From Bacillota bacterium (GTDB lineage: Bacteria > Bacillota > Clostridia > Oscillospirales > Acutalibacteraceae): a stretch of 64,000 nucleotides of DNA. The translations under genes were made by a program, and so were the position numbers. A model generated the notes under the pieces. That model was not told the origin of the DNA, ran no database searches, and saw nothing but the letters and a program-made list of their open reading frames with translations. Numbering within the stretch: position 1 is the first letter of the stretch; the number at the start of each line of letters is the position of its first letter. The stretch spans positions 1-64,000 of the forward strand of contig JAKJCA010000003.1 of the NCBI GenBank assembly GCA_022706685.1. The letters run 5' to 3'. This document shows positions 50,019 through 59,526 of the stretch, piece after piece.

Positions 50019-51302
50019 ATGATGAAAAAGAAAACGGCGCAAAAGACCTTGGGAATTCTCGCTATGTTCATGGCAGCGGTGTTTCTTCTCGCCGCGGGCA
50101 GCGTCGGCGCATTTGCAGCCGATGTCAGCCAGACGTTCGAGTTTGAAATGAATCCGCGGGATGAACGCAAACAGCCGATTACGGTTTACGTGCCCAAAGC
50201 GCCGCCGTCGGCCGACGTCATTTTTTCCTTCGACTTGACGGGCAGCATGGGCGGCATCCTGTCGACCGCCAAAAGCAACGCCATCAGCATGATGGAACAG
50301 CTTAGCGCTCTGGGCAGCGATATCTCTTTCGGCGTCGTCTCCTACATGGATTACGACGGCTATTACGAAAGCGCCGGCTATGCCGACATTTACGGCGTCG
50401 CCTCGGACGGAGACTATCCCTACGCGATGAACTGCGCCGTCACCAAAGACAAAAACGCGGTTTCGGATACCATTAGCGGCCTTTCGCTGGGTTACGGCAG
50501 AGACTATCCCGAAGCCTATACGCGTATTTTGTTCGAGAGTTATTCCGATGGAAGCATCGGCTGGCGCAGCGGCGCGAAAAAGATTTTCGTCAACTTCGGC
50601 GACAGCCTGCCTCACGACGACGATGTCAATAGCGGCATCCCGGGCAAAACGGACGTTTTATCGACCGGTATCGACCCCGGCCGCGACACCTTGCTTGGTA
50701 CCGCTGACGACCTGGATTTGCAGGAAGTGGTCGCCGGCATGGCCGCCAACAACATTATACTGCTGGCCTGCCAGACCGAAGGCAGTTTTCTCGAATACTG
50801 GAGCCACTGGGCGGGGCTGACAGGCGGCGAGGCTTATAATACCAACGCGAGCGATGTCGCGGAGGATGTCGTAGCCGCCATTTCAAAAACCCTGTTGGCG
50901 CCCAATGTGGAACAGCTGCGGCTCGTGCCGGAGGAAACGGAGTTCGGCGCCTGGATTACGGATATTCAAGCGCCCTATTATTCCGGCCCGACCGACGTCC
51001 ATGTGCCTTTCACGGTCACCTTGAAAATGCCCGAGGGAACCGCGCCGGGCGTCTACACTTTCCATCTCAAGGCGATTGACGCCAATAATGTGCAGTACGG
51101 CAGGTACCGCTTCATCATCACCTACCCGGACAGCGTAACCACGACGCAGCCGGAAACGACGGCAGAAACCACCGAGGAACAGACCATTCCTCAAACCGGC
51201 AGCCCGGACGGGTTCGGCATCCCGCCGGCGGCGCTGATGGCCGTACTGTGCGCGGGCGCGCTGATGGCTGCCGCAGCCTATATTGCCCGCAAAAAGGCAT
51301 AA
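50019..51302 (+). CDS. Cell-surface von Willebrand factor A domain protein with an IPQTG tail
   Basis: A 427-residue exported protein. Signal peptide (LGILAMFMAAVFLLAAGSVGAFAA), then a VWA domain beginning ADVIFSFDLTGSMGGI, in which the MIDAS motif is DLTGS rather than DxSxS, with KIFVNFGDSLPHDDD and IILLACQTEG later. A beta domain and a Thr/Glu linker follow. The end reads IPQTG, a hydrophobic span (AALMAVLCAGALMAAAAYI) and ARKKA, a sortase-type sorting signal in which I replaces L. It should be wall-linked and bind a protein or matrix ligand through the metal site. No sortase gene is in the window. Confidence 0.85.
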   Translation: MMKKKTAQKTLGILAMFMAAVFLLAAGSVGAFAADVSQTFEFEMNPRDERKQPITVYVPKAPPSADVIFSFDLTGSMGGILSTAKSNAISMMEQLSALGSDISFGVVSYMDYDGYYESAGYADIYGVASDGDYPYAMNCAVTKDKNAVSDTISGLSLGYGRDYPEAYTRILFESYSDGSIGWRSGAKKIFVNFGDSLPHDDDVNSGIPGKTDVLSTGIDPGRDTLLGTADDLDLQEVVAGMAANNIILLACQTEGSFLEYWSHWAGLTGGEAYNTNASDVAEDVVAAISKTLLAPNVEQLRLVPEETEFGAWITDIQAPYYSGPTDVHVPFTVTLKMPEGTAPGVYTFHLKAIDANNVQYGRYRFIITYPDSVTTTQPETTAETTEEQTIPQTGSPDGFGIPPAALMAVLCAGALMAAAAYIARKKA

Positions 51303-51325
51303 TACCCGCGAAATGAAGTAGAACA

Positions 51326-51353
51326 CAGCCGGTCCGCACATGCGGGCCGGCTG
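51326..51353 (+). terminator. Terminator after the VWA gene
   Basis: CAGCCGGTCCGC pairs with GCGGGCCGGCTG around ACAT; the nearest T-run (CTTTTTT) is 20 bases on, so efficiency is uncertain. Lies between convergent genes. Confidence 0.65.
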
Positions 51354-51503
51354 CGTATTTAGCTGCTTTTTTGCGGTTAGTTTCATCGCGTCTACTTAAA
51401 GTTTAACCCCGTTTGAATGGTTGTTGCTTTCGATTTCACGCGCGATGGTTTGCGCCATGGGGCAGGGATTGGTACGAATGAGGACGAATTGTACATTCAA
51501 GCC

Positions 51504-52802
51504 TCATTCCCCACCAGCCTCCCCTTTCTTCAATTCCTCAAACTTCGTCGCCATGGTCGGGTTGCCGCGCGTCAGTTTTTTGATGGTCACGTCCTGCGCT
51601 TTGTCGTTGGCAAGGCGCAGGTTCCGGTCCGTACTCAGCAACGCTTCCTTGGTCTTCTGCAGGTGGTCGATGGACTTGTCGATCTCTTCGATCGCTGTTG
51701 CAAACTTCCTTGAAGCAAGCTCGTAATTCTTGCCGAAGGCCTCTTTGAAATTCTCGAGTTCGTTTTCAAAATTGGTGATGTCGATGTTCTGCGCTTTGAC
51801 CAGCGCAAGCTCCGCTTTGTATTTCAGCGTGTTCAGCGCCGCGTTGCGCAGCAGGGTGATGATCGGGATGAAGAACTGCGGCCGGACGACATACATTTTG
51901 GGGTAACGGTGCGACATATCGACGATACCGCCGTTGTACAGTTCGTTGTCCGGTTCCAGCAGCGATACGAGGACCGCGTACTCGCACTTTTTTTCGTTGC
52001 GGTCTTTGTCGAGTTCTTTGAGGAAGTCCTCGTTCTTCTTTTTGGTCGCGGTCTCGTCGCTTTCGTTTTTCATCTCGAACATGATGGAGATGAACTCGGT
52101 GCCGTTCCCGTCGGCTTCACGGAAGATGAAGTCGCCCTTGCTGCCGGTCCTGATGTCGTTATCCTTTTCGAAATGCGCCATGGGGAACGCGGCGGAGCGT
52201 ATTTTGTCGAACTCGATACTGCAGTGCTGTTCGAGCGTTTCGCCGACCATTTTGGTCGACAGTTGCGCTTTGAGTTCCTGCAGGCGTTTGATGGTGTCGT
52301 CACGGTCGCGTATCTGCGTTTCGTACCTCTCCTTGAGGGCCGCCTCCTGCAGTTTCCGTTCGGCTTCCTTGGCTTCCAGGTCGTGCAGCAGGCCGTCGCG
52401 TTGTTTTTCCACAGCGCCGAGCGCCTCCTTGAGCGCGAGCTGTTTGGCGACGTCGGCGGCTTTGAGTTCTTCTTGCAGGCGGGCTATCTCCGCTTCTTTT
52501 TTAGCCACTTCGTCTTTCAGTTCGCCTTTGACAGTCGCCTCGATGATCTCCGCTTTTGATTTGAGCTCCGCTTTCAGGCGCTCGATCTCGATATTCTGCT
52601 GCGCTGCCGTTTGCTGCATCTCGGCGGCTACCCTCGCCCGCGCGAGTTCGACAGCGTTCTTTTTCTCCTGCTCCGCCAGCGCCAGGCGCTCCTGCAGTTC
52701 CGCCGCGAAAGCCTCGTTGCGCACCTGGGCGAGGATTTCCGCGTAACCGGTGTCATCCAGATTAAACGTTTTGCCGCAATGCGGACATGTGATTTCGTGC
52801 AT
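51504..52802 (-). CDS. DUF2130 protein: zinc half-site, coiled coil and PD-(D/E)XK-like domain
   Basis: A 432-residue protein. It opens with a CPHC knuckle (residues 6-9), continues with a coiled coil of about 150 residues rich in Glu, Lys and Ala, then the DUF2130 domain. Within it, GDFIFRE and FEMKNE supply D224, E243 and K245, the spacing of a PD-(D/E)XK nuclease core. The C-terminal 120 residues are helical again. The family is uncharacterised; coiled coil plus nuclease core recalls RmuC-like proteins. No ribosome-binding site stronger than GGAGGC is seen. It is followed downstream only by a convergent gene; the DUF2779 nuclease lies 92 bp upstream on the same strand. Confidence 0.85.
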   Translation of the reverse strand: MHEITCPHCGKTFNLDDTGYAEILAQVRNEAFAAELQERLALAEQEKKNAVELARARVAAEMQQTAAQQNIEIERLKAELKSKAEIIEATVKGELKDEVAKKEAEIARLQEELKAADVAKQLALKEALGAVEKQRDGLLHDLEAKEAERKLQEAALKERYETQIRDRDDTIKRLQELKAQLSTKMVGETLEQHCSIEFDKIRSAAFPMAHFEKDNDIRTGSKGDFIFREADGNGTEFISIMFEMKNESDETATKKKNEDFLKELDKDRNEKKCEYAVLVSLLEPDNELYNGGIVDMSHRYPKMYVVRPQFFIPIITLLRNAALNTLKYKAELALVKAQNIDITNFENELENFKEAFGKNYELASRKFATAIEEIDKSIDHLQKTKEALLSTDRNLRLANDKAQDVTIKKLTRGNPTMATKFEELKKGEAGGE

Positions 52803-52894
52803 AGGTCAATGCCTCCGTTTTTATCGTTTGTTTTTTATTATTGTTTCTTTCGTCGGTTCTCTTGCGGGAATCAATGAGCTCTAAACGAGGGGCG

Positions 52895-54895
52895 TTATCG
52901 TACCATTTCCCGCCAGCCCTCGACAATCATCACCATCGCGAGAGTGTCGAGTTCGCAGTATTTCAGCAGTGCCTCAATAATTTTGCGGCGTTCCAGTTCC
53001 GTCATCTCGGTGAATTGCAGTTTGGCATAAGCCGTCATCGCGGCCGCGCCGTCGTGGAGTTCCTCGCTGGTGCTGAACAGTTCGCCTTTTTCAAGCAGCT
53101 CGAACTCCTCGGGCGAAAGGTCGTCAAACAGCTTCGGCAGGAGCAGGTAGGGGTCCCTGACGCTGCCGTCGGGTTCAAACTCGATCCATCGCCAGTCTTT
53201 GTAATTGAAGCTCTTGATGCCGCCCACCGCGCCGTAAACCGGCGCGGAATACTTCCGTTGCAGGTACTGCGAGCTGTTGAGGATGGCCGGCAGGACCACC
53301 TTGATGGAATTAGAGCCCTTCATATAAGGGTCATAGTAATAGTGTTTGACCAACTCGCACAAATCGATCATGTTGCGCGGGCCTTGCCACTGTTCGGGGC
53401 TTTCGTTTTTCGCTTTGGTGATGGACTTGATGAATTCGCGCAGTTCCCGGCTGTCGGGCTCGCCGGCGCCGGCATAAGTCAGCTGCTCGTAGATGTGGCA
53501 CAGATAGGTGTTCTCATGATGGGAATAGCGGAAGATGCTGCCGTTGTCCCCTTCCAGTTCCTTTTTAAGCGCCCGGATGAAATCGAAGTTCGGGTATTTG
53601 CCGGGCTCGGAGTTGATGTACTCGCCGCGGTGCTCGACGCTGCCGTCCTCATCAATCACATGGTGGGAAAACTGGAAAGCGATGCCTTCGTAAGGCCGCA
53701 GGCCTTTGTTGAAAGGGATGGCCGGCATCGCCGTCTCGAAATCGATCATGTGCAGCGGGTAGCGCCACGAGCGCATTTCGGCCGCGAGGCCCCTTTTGTC
53801 GACCCAGGGGCTCGTGTCCTTCTGCTGCGTTTTTGTAATCTGAAGCAGCTGCCTGCCCTTGGTTGAATATTCCTCGTCCATGGGCGCCGCGGAGAAATCG
53901 GACGGGTTTATCTGCGAAATTTTGAGAATGCCGTCACCGAGCCACTTGTCACGGGTCCTGTAATGCAGAAACCAGATATCGAAAATATTCGGCTCCTCGA
54001 AATCCGCCTGCGTCCAGCCGCACTTCTCGCGCCAGCATTCCTCATAACCGCTTTTAAGCCCCGCCGCTTTTTGTTCGGCGGTCGCGCGGAATTCGCACCC
54101 TTTGCAGGCGCCGGAAACCGGGACGTCGATTTTCTCGTCGCGCTCATAATAATCGGCATACCTCGCCACCATTTCGCCGAAAGTGAGCGGTTTGTCTTTG
54201 GTCCCGTAATTTTTCGCGTAGATCATCTCGCACATCTCGTTGACGGGGATTTTGCAGAGTATCTTTTTTTCAATATCCTGCTGCGTCACCGGCGGCGAGA
54301 TTTTGACGCCCCGCCTGCCGTTCGTTCCAAAGAGCTTAAACTTCTGGTTGAGCCCGTCGACGGGGCATACGGAGTCCTTATCCGCCAGCATCAGGTACGG
54401 CGCGACGGAATATGAAGGGAAGGCCCTGTCCAGTACATATTTTTGAAAAGCGGCATCCTCGAGGTAGGGCCCCCATTTGCTTTCGTTGTTTGTTCCATTC
54501 TTATTCAAAAACCCGTCGGGGCCTTCGCTTGAGTTGAAGGACTTCGCCTTGACTTCGATGAGTTCAAGATGCGTGCCGTCTTTGACAAGGATATCCACGC
54601 GGCAGAAGAGGTTTTGGTATTTCACCGCCGCCTCGAAGATAACGACTTTGTCCCGCTTGAGCAGTTCGTTGGTCTCGGCGAGCGCCTGTTCGTCATCGAG
54701 AGACTCGACCTCGACGCCGCCGGGGTAGTAGCACTTGGCGAGCGCGCCGACCTGGAAGCCGCCGTCCGCCAGCGCCGCGAGGAAACTGTCCTCCTGTTTT
54801 TGGTCGGGGTATTCCTTTTTACCGGTGTAAAAGAGCTTGGCCGGGCACTCCTGCGCCAGCTTGAAGCGGGATTTGGTCAGGTAGCGTTGTTTCAT
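52895..54895 (-). CDS. DUF2779 protein: Cas4-like nuclease domain plus DEDD exonuclease-like domain
   Basis: A 666-residue protein. N-terminal domain: TKSRFKLAQECPAKLFYTGKKEY, then D101 and the E114-V-K116 pair in LELIEVKAKS, a PD-(D/E)XK core. A cysteine group (GACKGCEFRATAEQ and ECWREKCGW) follows near residues 270-300, like the iron-sulfur site of Cas4 and AddB. The second domain starts MIDFETAMPAIPF near 383, the first acidic pair of a DEDD exonuclease, with IAFQFSHHVIDEDG and YSHHENTYL later. The family is poorly characterised; DNA processing or repair is inferred. ATG at 54895 follows a GGGGGTGGG. Paired with the DUF2130 gene. Confidence 0.85.
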   Translation of the reverse strand: MKQRYLTKSRFKLAQECPAKLFYTGKKEYPDQKQEDSFLAALADGGFQVGALAKCYYPGGVEVESLDDEQALAETNELLKRDKVVIFEAAVKYQNLFCRVDILVKDGTHLELIEVKAKSFNSSEGPDGFLNKNGTNNESKWGPYLEDAAFQKYVLDRAFPSYSVAPYLMLADKDSVCPVDGLNQKFKLFGTNGRRGVKISPPVTQQDIEKKILCKIPVNEMCEMIYAKNYGTKDKPLTFGEMVARYADYYERDEKIDVPVSGACKGCEFRATAEQKAAGLKSGYEECWREKCGWTQADFEEPNIFDIWFLHYRTRDKWLGDGILKISQINPSDFSAAPMDEEYSTKGRQLLQITKTQQKDTSPWVDKRGLAAEMRSWRYPLHMIDFETAMPAIPFNKGLRPYEGIAFQFSHHVIDEDGSVEHRGEYINSEPGKYPNFDFIRALKKELEGDNGSIFRYSHHENTYLCHIYEQLTYAGAGEPDSRELREFIKSITKAKNESPEQWQGPRNMIDLCELVKHYYYDPYMKGSNSIKVVLPAILNSSQYLQRKYSAPVYGAVGGIKSFNYKDWRWIEFEPDGSVRDPYLLLPKLFDDLSPEEFELLEKGELFSTSEELHDGAAAMTAYAKLQFTEMTELERRKIIEALLKYCELDTLAMVMIVEGWREMVR

Positions 54896-54970
54896 ACCGC
54901 CCACCCCCATTACATCCGAACAGATAAAGATGAATTTATCAAGTAATATTATATATCATAATGACCATTT

Positions 54971-56629
54971 TTAACGTACTTCGGTAATCAACTTATAGAA
55001 CGCCGTGACGAGCCGCGAGCCGGTGGTTTTGCCCAACGACACAAACTCGACGCCTTTGCTCTGCGGCGCGGTCATGGGCATATAGTCGTTGTCCGGCACG
55101 ATATAGCCGATCTGGTCGTTGGCTACGCCGGCGACGAGCAGTTTCCTGCCGGGCCCGGCCATCTCCTGCAGGGACGGGTAATTCCAGGGCTGCCCGCTCC
55201 AGGATTCCGCCTCCGAGAGCGCGCCGCCGTAGACGAGCGCGGGCTCGATTTCACCGGGGACGAACACGACGGCCAACCGCGCGCCGAGTTCCCAATAGCC
55301 GATTTCCGTCACCATCTCGAGGCCGCGGCCGCTGCGCAGCGCGGTGTTTTGAAAGAACGCCGCGTTGCGGCCGAAACGGATGACCTCGTTGTCGACCGGC
55401 AGGAACACTTCGCTGTGGCGGATGTTGCTCAGGGGCTCAATCTGCGCCTCGCCGGCCGGCGATATGCCGAGCATCCGCTCAGCGAGCGCCGCGGCATAGG
55501 CCTGTATCTTTTCGAGCGTAGTGTACGAGCCGGACAGGCCCAGCAGCTGCGGGTCGGTGTTCATGGTGTTGCTCTGGCCGGCTCCGTAAAGCATCATGAA
55601 GTTCGCGTCCGCCCGCTCGTTGACAATCTTTTCCATATAATAGGGATAATCCGAGGTCACCTGCGTGTTGCTTGCGCCGTTGCCCAGGCAGTGGGCGTAC
55701 CAGAACAGCATCATCGTTTCCCTGCTTTGCGGATTGTCGGGGTCAAAGCGCAGACGGTTGAGCCGGCCGTCGTTGACATAGGGCGGGCGTTTGTCGAAAA
55801 CATATTCCGCCGCGTCCGCCGAGCCGAAATACAGGCGGCCGGGTTCCATGTTTTCACAGGCCCGCTCAACCGTGTCAACGGCGACGTTGAACAGGCTCTC
55901 CATAAACGCGGGATTTTTACCGTTTTCGGTATTCCGGAATCCGGCCAGATGTTTCAGCGGGTTGAACACCAGCGCGTCGGCGAGGTCGCCGTTCATGCCG
56001 AAAGTGTCGACGACGCTGTGCTGGTGAAGCGAGCAGACGTTGATGCTCACGATGCCGCGGCGTTCGGCATAGGACGCCAGCCGCGCGCGGATTTCCCTGA
56101 CGTCGTTGTTCGCCAGGCCGTAAGCGTCGAGGGACGCCACGACGACCGTCCCGCCGCTGCCGTCGCTGAGGGCGGTTACCCTGATTTTCATATCGTCCCA
56201 GATTTCGGTGACCGTTTTGCGGCTTTTGGCGGTTATCCCGCCGACGAAATGCTTGCCGTCGAGTTCGTCGCCGGTCAATATCGACGCGGAAGCAAAGCCC
56301 AGCCGCCAGCGGGCCCCTGCCTGAGGCTCGTCGCGAAACGCGCCCGAACCTTCATAAAAATTCTCGCTGACATAACCGGCCTTATCGGGATAGGCCGGCG
56401 AGGGATAGATGAAATTGATGGCCGTGAGCAGCGTGTTGAGGAGCTTGTCGGCCGCCCGATAAAGCGGCTTGTAGAGCAGGCCGCCCGGCGCGAATACGGA
56501 CGCCGCAGCGGTATCCGGGACCTGCGCGGACGAGGGCGTCCGCGCCGCCGCGGGGACGGAGAAGACGCAGGCGAGAGCCAGCGCCGCCGAAAGCAGCAGG
56601 GAAACAAAGCGCAGGGATTGTTTTTTCAT
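54971..56629 (-). CDS. Secreted neutral-ceramidase-like amidohydrolase (copy 2)
   Basis: A 552-residue exported protein with signal segment FVSLLLSAALALACVFSVPAAA. It follows the family plan of the gene at 34012: YVSENFYEGSGAFRDEP, WRLGFASASILTGDELDGKHFVGGI, SINVCSLHQHSVVDTFG (LHQH in place of THAH), MMLFWYAHCLGN, and a VANDQIGYIVPDNDYMPM ending. The first histidine pair differs from the paralogue, so metal binding may be altered. It is the last gene of the minus-strand run that includes the GPH carrier and the glycosidase; the 75-bp gap before it holds no obvious promoter. Confidence 0.78.
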   Translation of the reverse strand: MKKQSLRFVSLLLSAALALACVFSVPAAARTPSSAQVPDTAAASVFAPGGLLYKPLYRAADKLLNTLLTAINFIYPSPAYPDKAGYVSENFYEGSGAFRDEPQAGARWRLGFASASILTGDELDGKHFVGGITAKSRKTVTEIWDDMKIRVTALSDGSGGTVVVASLDAYGLANNDVREIRARLASYAERRGIVSINVCSLHQHSVVDTFGMNGDLADALVFNPLKHLAGFRNTENGKNPAFMESLFNVAVDTVERACENMEPGRLYFGSADAAEYVFDKRPPYVNDGRLNRLRFDPDNPQSRETMMLFWYAHCLGNGASNTQVTSDYPYYMEKIVNERADANFMMLYGAGQSNTMNTDPQLLGLSGSYTTLEKIQAYAAALAERMLGISPAGEAQIEPLSNIRHSEVFLPVDNEVIRFGRNAAFFQNTALRSGRGLEMVTEIGYWELGARLAVVFVPGEIEPALVYGGALSEAESWSGQPWNYPSLQEMAGPGRKLLVAGVANDQIGYIVPDNDYMPMTAPQSKGVEFVSLGKTTGSRLVTAFYKLITEVR

Positions 56630-56704
56630 ATTCTCACGAACCTTTCCTTTACAGGCAACTTGCCGCCGCAGCCCGAAATCAACCGGTCTTTGAATACGTT
56701 CGTT

Positions 56705-57928
56705 TCAGCCCATCAGGCCGAAAGCGTCGCGTACGGAAAAATAAGAGGGCTTTTCGCGGCCGGCGCAGTCGACCAGACCCCACCGCGTTTCGGTCGGGCA
56801 ATCTTCCTGGCCGCAGATATAGCAGCGTTCCGCGTCGCTGTAACAGTAAATAAAGGCGCCGCAAAGATAAGGCAGGCGGTACAGGCGGGGCAGGATGTCG
56901 CGGTAAAAATCCGCCTGCCCCTGCGGCGTGTGCGGGTAGCCGGGGATATGCGTCCTCCGCGGCAGTTCGCGGTAAAGGTGGTTGTTCAAGTCGCTGCGGA
57001 AGAGCAGGCCGTAATAGCGCGAAGGGTCGCCGCCGCCGACTTTTTCGACGTGCTCGCGCAGTCGCCGCGGCAGCTTTTCGACAAAGGAAAGGATGTTGTC
57101 TTTCGCCTCCTGAGGCGTCCGGACGCCGTATGCGCGCAGGATGGCCTCTTTCTCCCGCTTGCTCTTCGCCTCGCCGCCGCCTATATAGCCGAATTCCTGC
57201 AGCAGCAGCGGTTTGCGGGTATAGGCCCAGAGGTAGCGCAGCATCAGATCGAAAAACCAGAGGTAACCGCCGACATTCGAAAAACAGCCGACGTAGATGT
57301 CGATCCCGACATAATCGCAGTAACGGTGGTAAGGTTTCATCAGCAGGTGCAGGTCCGCCTGGGGGCCTGCGGAATTGTAGCCGATAAGGACGCTTCCTTT
57401 TTCGGGATGCATTGCCTTCAGTTGCAGCCCGATGAAGCGCGCCGCCTCTTTCATCGTAACGGGAATGGTGAAGTGCGGGATGCCCATTTCGTTGGTGATC
57501 TGATAGGCGGAGACGATGCCTTTCAAGTCGCGCAGGAAGAACAGCGCGATTTCACCGAGCCGCGCCTCGTGCTCCGGCCGGCGGAAGTCAATGCCCGCGG
57601 CAATATAATCCCGCGGATACGGCGTCACGGCCATGACCCGGATACCCTGCCGCGCGTAGGATTCGGCGCGTTCTTTGAAGCGCAGATAAGCGCCGGAGAG
57701 CGTATTCCCCTCGCCGTAGGGAAACGGGATATCGATGCGGACCCAGCGGATATTCGCCTTTTTAATCTGCTCATAATCCTCGCCGGGGTGGCAGACGCCG
57801 CGGATGAAACCGCGGCCGCGCAAGGCCTGCGTTTCCCGGCTGGACGACGGCACAAAAAAGGACTTCGCCGCGTTGAGCGGAATGTGGCGAAGACCGTATT
57901 TGATTTGATCGGCAACAAAGCGTTCCAT
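56705..57928 (-). CDS. Clan GH-A glycoside hydrolase-like protein (TIM barrel)
   Basis: A 407-residue cytoplasmic protein. Barrel strands are readable: IRGVCHPGEDYEQIKKANIRWVRIDIPF, then GIRVMAVTPYPR and IVSAYQITNEMG, with the acid/base glutamate after Asn. The nucleophile is in KPLLLQEFGYIGGG. The C-terminal part (CYICGQEDCPTETRWGLVD) has a cysteine cluster that could bind zinc. The clan covers GH2, GH5, GH10, GH26 and GH42; the exact family is not assigned. ATG at 57928 lies 2 bp after the stop of the GPH carrier gene, so it is translationally linked and probably cleaves the imported sugar. Confidence 0.78.
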   Translation of the reverse strand: MERFVADQIKYGLRHIPLNAAKSFFVPSSSRETQALRGRGFIRGVCHPGEDYEQIKKANIRWVRIDIPFPYGEGNTLSGAYLRFKERAESYARQGIRVMAVTPYPRDYIAAGIDFRRPEHEARLGEIALFFLRDLKGIVSAYQITNEMGIPHFTIPVTMKEAARFIGLQLKAMHPEKGSVLIGYNSAGPQADLHLLMKPYHRYCDYVGIDIYVGCFSNVGGYLWFFDLMLRYLWAYTRKPLLLQEFGYIGGGEAKSKREKEAILRAYGVRTPQEAKDNILSFVEKLPRRLREHVEKVGGGDPSRYYGLLFRSDLNNHLYRELPRRTHIPGYPHTPQGQADFYRDILPRLYRLPYLCGAFIYCYSDAERCYICGQEDCPTETRWGLVDCAGREKPSYFSVRDAFGLMG

Positions 57929-57930
57929 AC

Positions 57931-59526
57931 CTACCGGCTCTCCTCCTTGAGCATCTCGATCATTTTTTCGACTTCTTTGTTTTTCTCGTTTTGTTTGGCG
58001 ATCAGCGCGCGGCGCTCGTTGAGCTGGATATACATCTTCCCGCGCTTTTCCCCCACCAGGTCGTAGAACAGGTACGGAATCGACCTGATCACATGCGGCA
58101 AAATGCCGATGCCCGAAAACATGAAGAACACTTTTTGATAAACGAGTTTGTTCCCCTGGGACCACGGCAGCATGGGGATGGACGTGTCATAGCCGGACCA
58201 TTTGAACAGCGCGATGGTCAGCAGGGCGTTGATGGGCGAAGTGACTTTGGTGATGAGGTCGGTGAGGATGTTGATGGTGCCGTCCGGCCTTTCGCCCGTC
58301 ATGTATTCGGTGTAATCGTTGATTTCCCTGCCAAGTTCGGCCTCGAAGACATTGGCCGGACCGTTGTTGAGGGCATTGAGGCCGTAGAAGAAAGCGTAAA
58401 TCGCGATAATGGCCCATTTCCTGTCGACAAAAAACCAGCCCAGGCCGGACATGCCGACCGCCGCGACGAGGTCCCATGCGCGCAGCCAGATGACCGCATT
58501 CCTGTTGTTGTTTTTGAAAAGCTTCTGGAACCTCGGGATCAGCCCGATGCTCAAAGGGTCGAGTATAGTATACGGCATATAGGCCAGCATGGAATACAGC
58601 GAGCCGCCGAAAATCTCCATCTGGGTGACAACGTCCCAGGAATAGCCGCCCGTACTCCACCAGCTGACGGCGAAATTGGCCAGGAAGTTCCTGCGCGCGT
58701 ACTTGTTTTTGAGGATGTAAAAGATGGATTTCGTCACGGGGGCGGGATCCGGCTGCAGGATGATGCGCTCTTTGCAGCCGAAAGCCATGGCGACGTTGCT
58801 GACCGCGCCGATGGTAGCCGTGATGAACGTCACGACGGTAAACACCGAGGACAACGGCGCGTTGATGTAACCCTTGTTGTTGAGTTCCATCAGCGGCAGG
58901 AAGATGATGTAGACCAGCTGGGCGCCGAAATCCCCGATATAGGTATTGAGCAGACCGACGGTAATCCTGTCCTTCGGGTTGGGCGACATCAGCGTAACCA
59001 TATTGTTGCGCGGAATGGAATAGATGGTGGAGAAAGTCTCCTGCGCGAAGAGCATGGTAAAGACAAAGATGATTTTTCTCAGATCGTCGCCGGAGCTGTT
59101 GCCGAGAAACGACGCGCCGCTGAACAAGATAGCGGTGCTCAGGAAATACGGGATCGTCGCGAACATGATATAAGGACGGGCTTTGCCCCACCGCGTCCTG
59201 GTTTTGTCGTACGCTATGCCCATGATGGGATTATTGAGCACGTCATAGATGCCGATGAGCGTCAGGATGGCCGTGACGTAGGTCATGTCGATTTTGAGTA
59301 CATTGACAAAGTACAGCATGCGGTAATAGGTGATGCCGCCCAGCAGGCGGGACGCGAACTCAGCCATAGAAGGGAAGGACAGTTCCTTCGCCGTCAGGAC
59401 CCTGGTATGGAACATCCGTACCGCGATGTCGCTGTAATCATTGAGTTTGGTTTGATCAATCGAGGCCGCCGCGTTCTCTTCGGCACCGAAAAAGGTTTTT
59501 GACAGGGATTTTTTGTTTTTTTTCAC
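57931..59526 (-). CDS. GPH-family (MelB-like) sugar:cation symporter
   Basis: A 531-residue carrier with about twelve spans. Marks of the glycoside-pentoside-hexuronide family: MPAIEFASRLLGGITY-like start, DVLNNPIMGIAYDKTRTRWGKARPYIMFATIPYFL, and YSIPRNNMVTLMSPNPKDR in the middle. The sequence is longer than most members (about 460), with 60 residues extra at the N-terminus. It would import oligosaccharide or glycoside with sodium or protons. Its start overlaps the stop of the Big2 protein by 4 bases, and its stop is 2 bp from the glycosidase start. Confidence 0.88.
   Translation of the reverse strand: MKKNKKSLSKTFFGAEENAAASIDQTKLNDYSDIAVRMFHTRVLTAKELSFPSMAEFASRLLGGITYYRMLYFVNVLKIDMTYVTAILTLIGIYDVLNNPIMGIAYDKTRTRWGKARPYIMFATIPYFLSTAILFSGASFLGNSSGDDLRKIIFVFTMLFAQETFSTIYSIPRNNMVTLMSPNPKDRITVGLLNTYIGDFGAQLVYIIFLPLMELNNKGYINAPLSSVFTVVTFITATIGAVSNVAMAFGCKERIILQPDPAPVTKSIFYILKNKYARRNFLANFAVSWWSTGGYSWDVVTQMEIFGGSLYSMLAYMPYTILDPLSIGLIPRFQKLFKNNNRNAVIWLRAWDLVAAVGMSGLGWFFVDRKWAIIAIYAFFYGLNALNNGPANVFEAELGREINDYTEYMTGERPDGTINILTDLITKVTSPINALLTIALFKWSGYDTSIPMLPWSQGNKLVYQKVFFMFSGIGILPHVIRSIPYLFYDLVGEKRGKMYIQLNERRALIAKQNEKNKEVEKMIEMLKEESR

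Noticed and set aside
55349..58066. 905-residue plus-strand open frame
   Set aside because: It is antisense to the ceramidase-like and GH-A genes, is low in complexity and rich in Arg, Ala and Val in the way GC-rich antisense frames are, and crosses a gene boundary. No domain or ribosome-binding site was seen.
57991..59502. 503-residue plus-strand open frame
   Set aside because: Antisense to the GPH symporter; the protein is highly charged and periodic, as expected for an antisense of a hydrophobic carrier.
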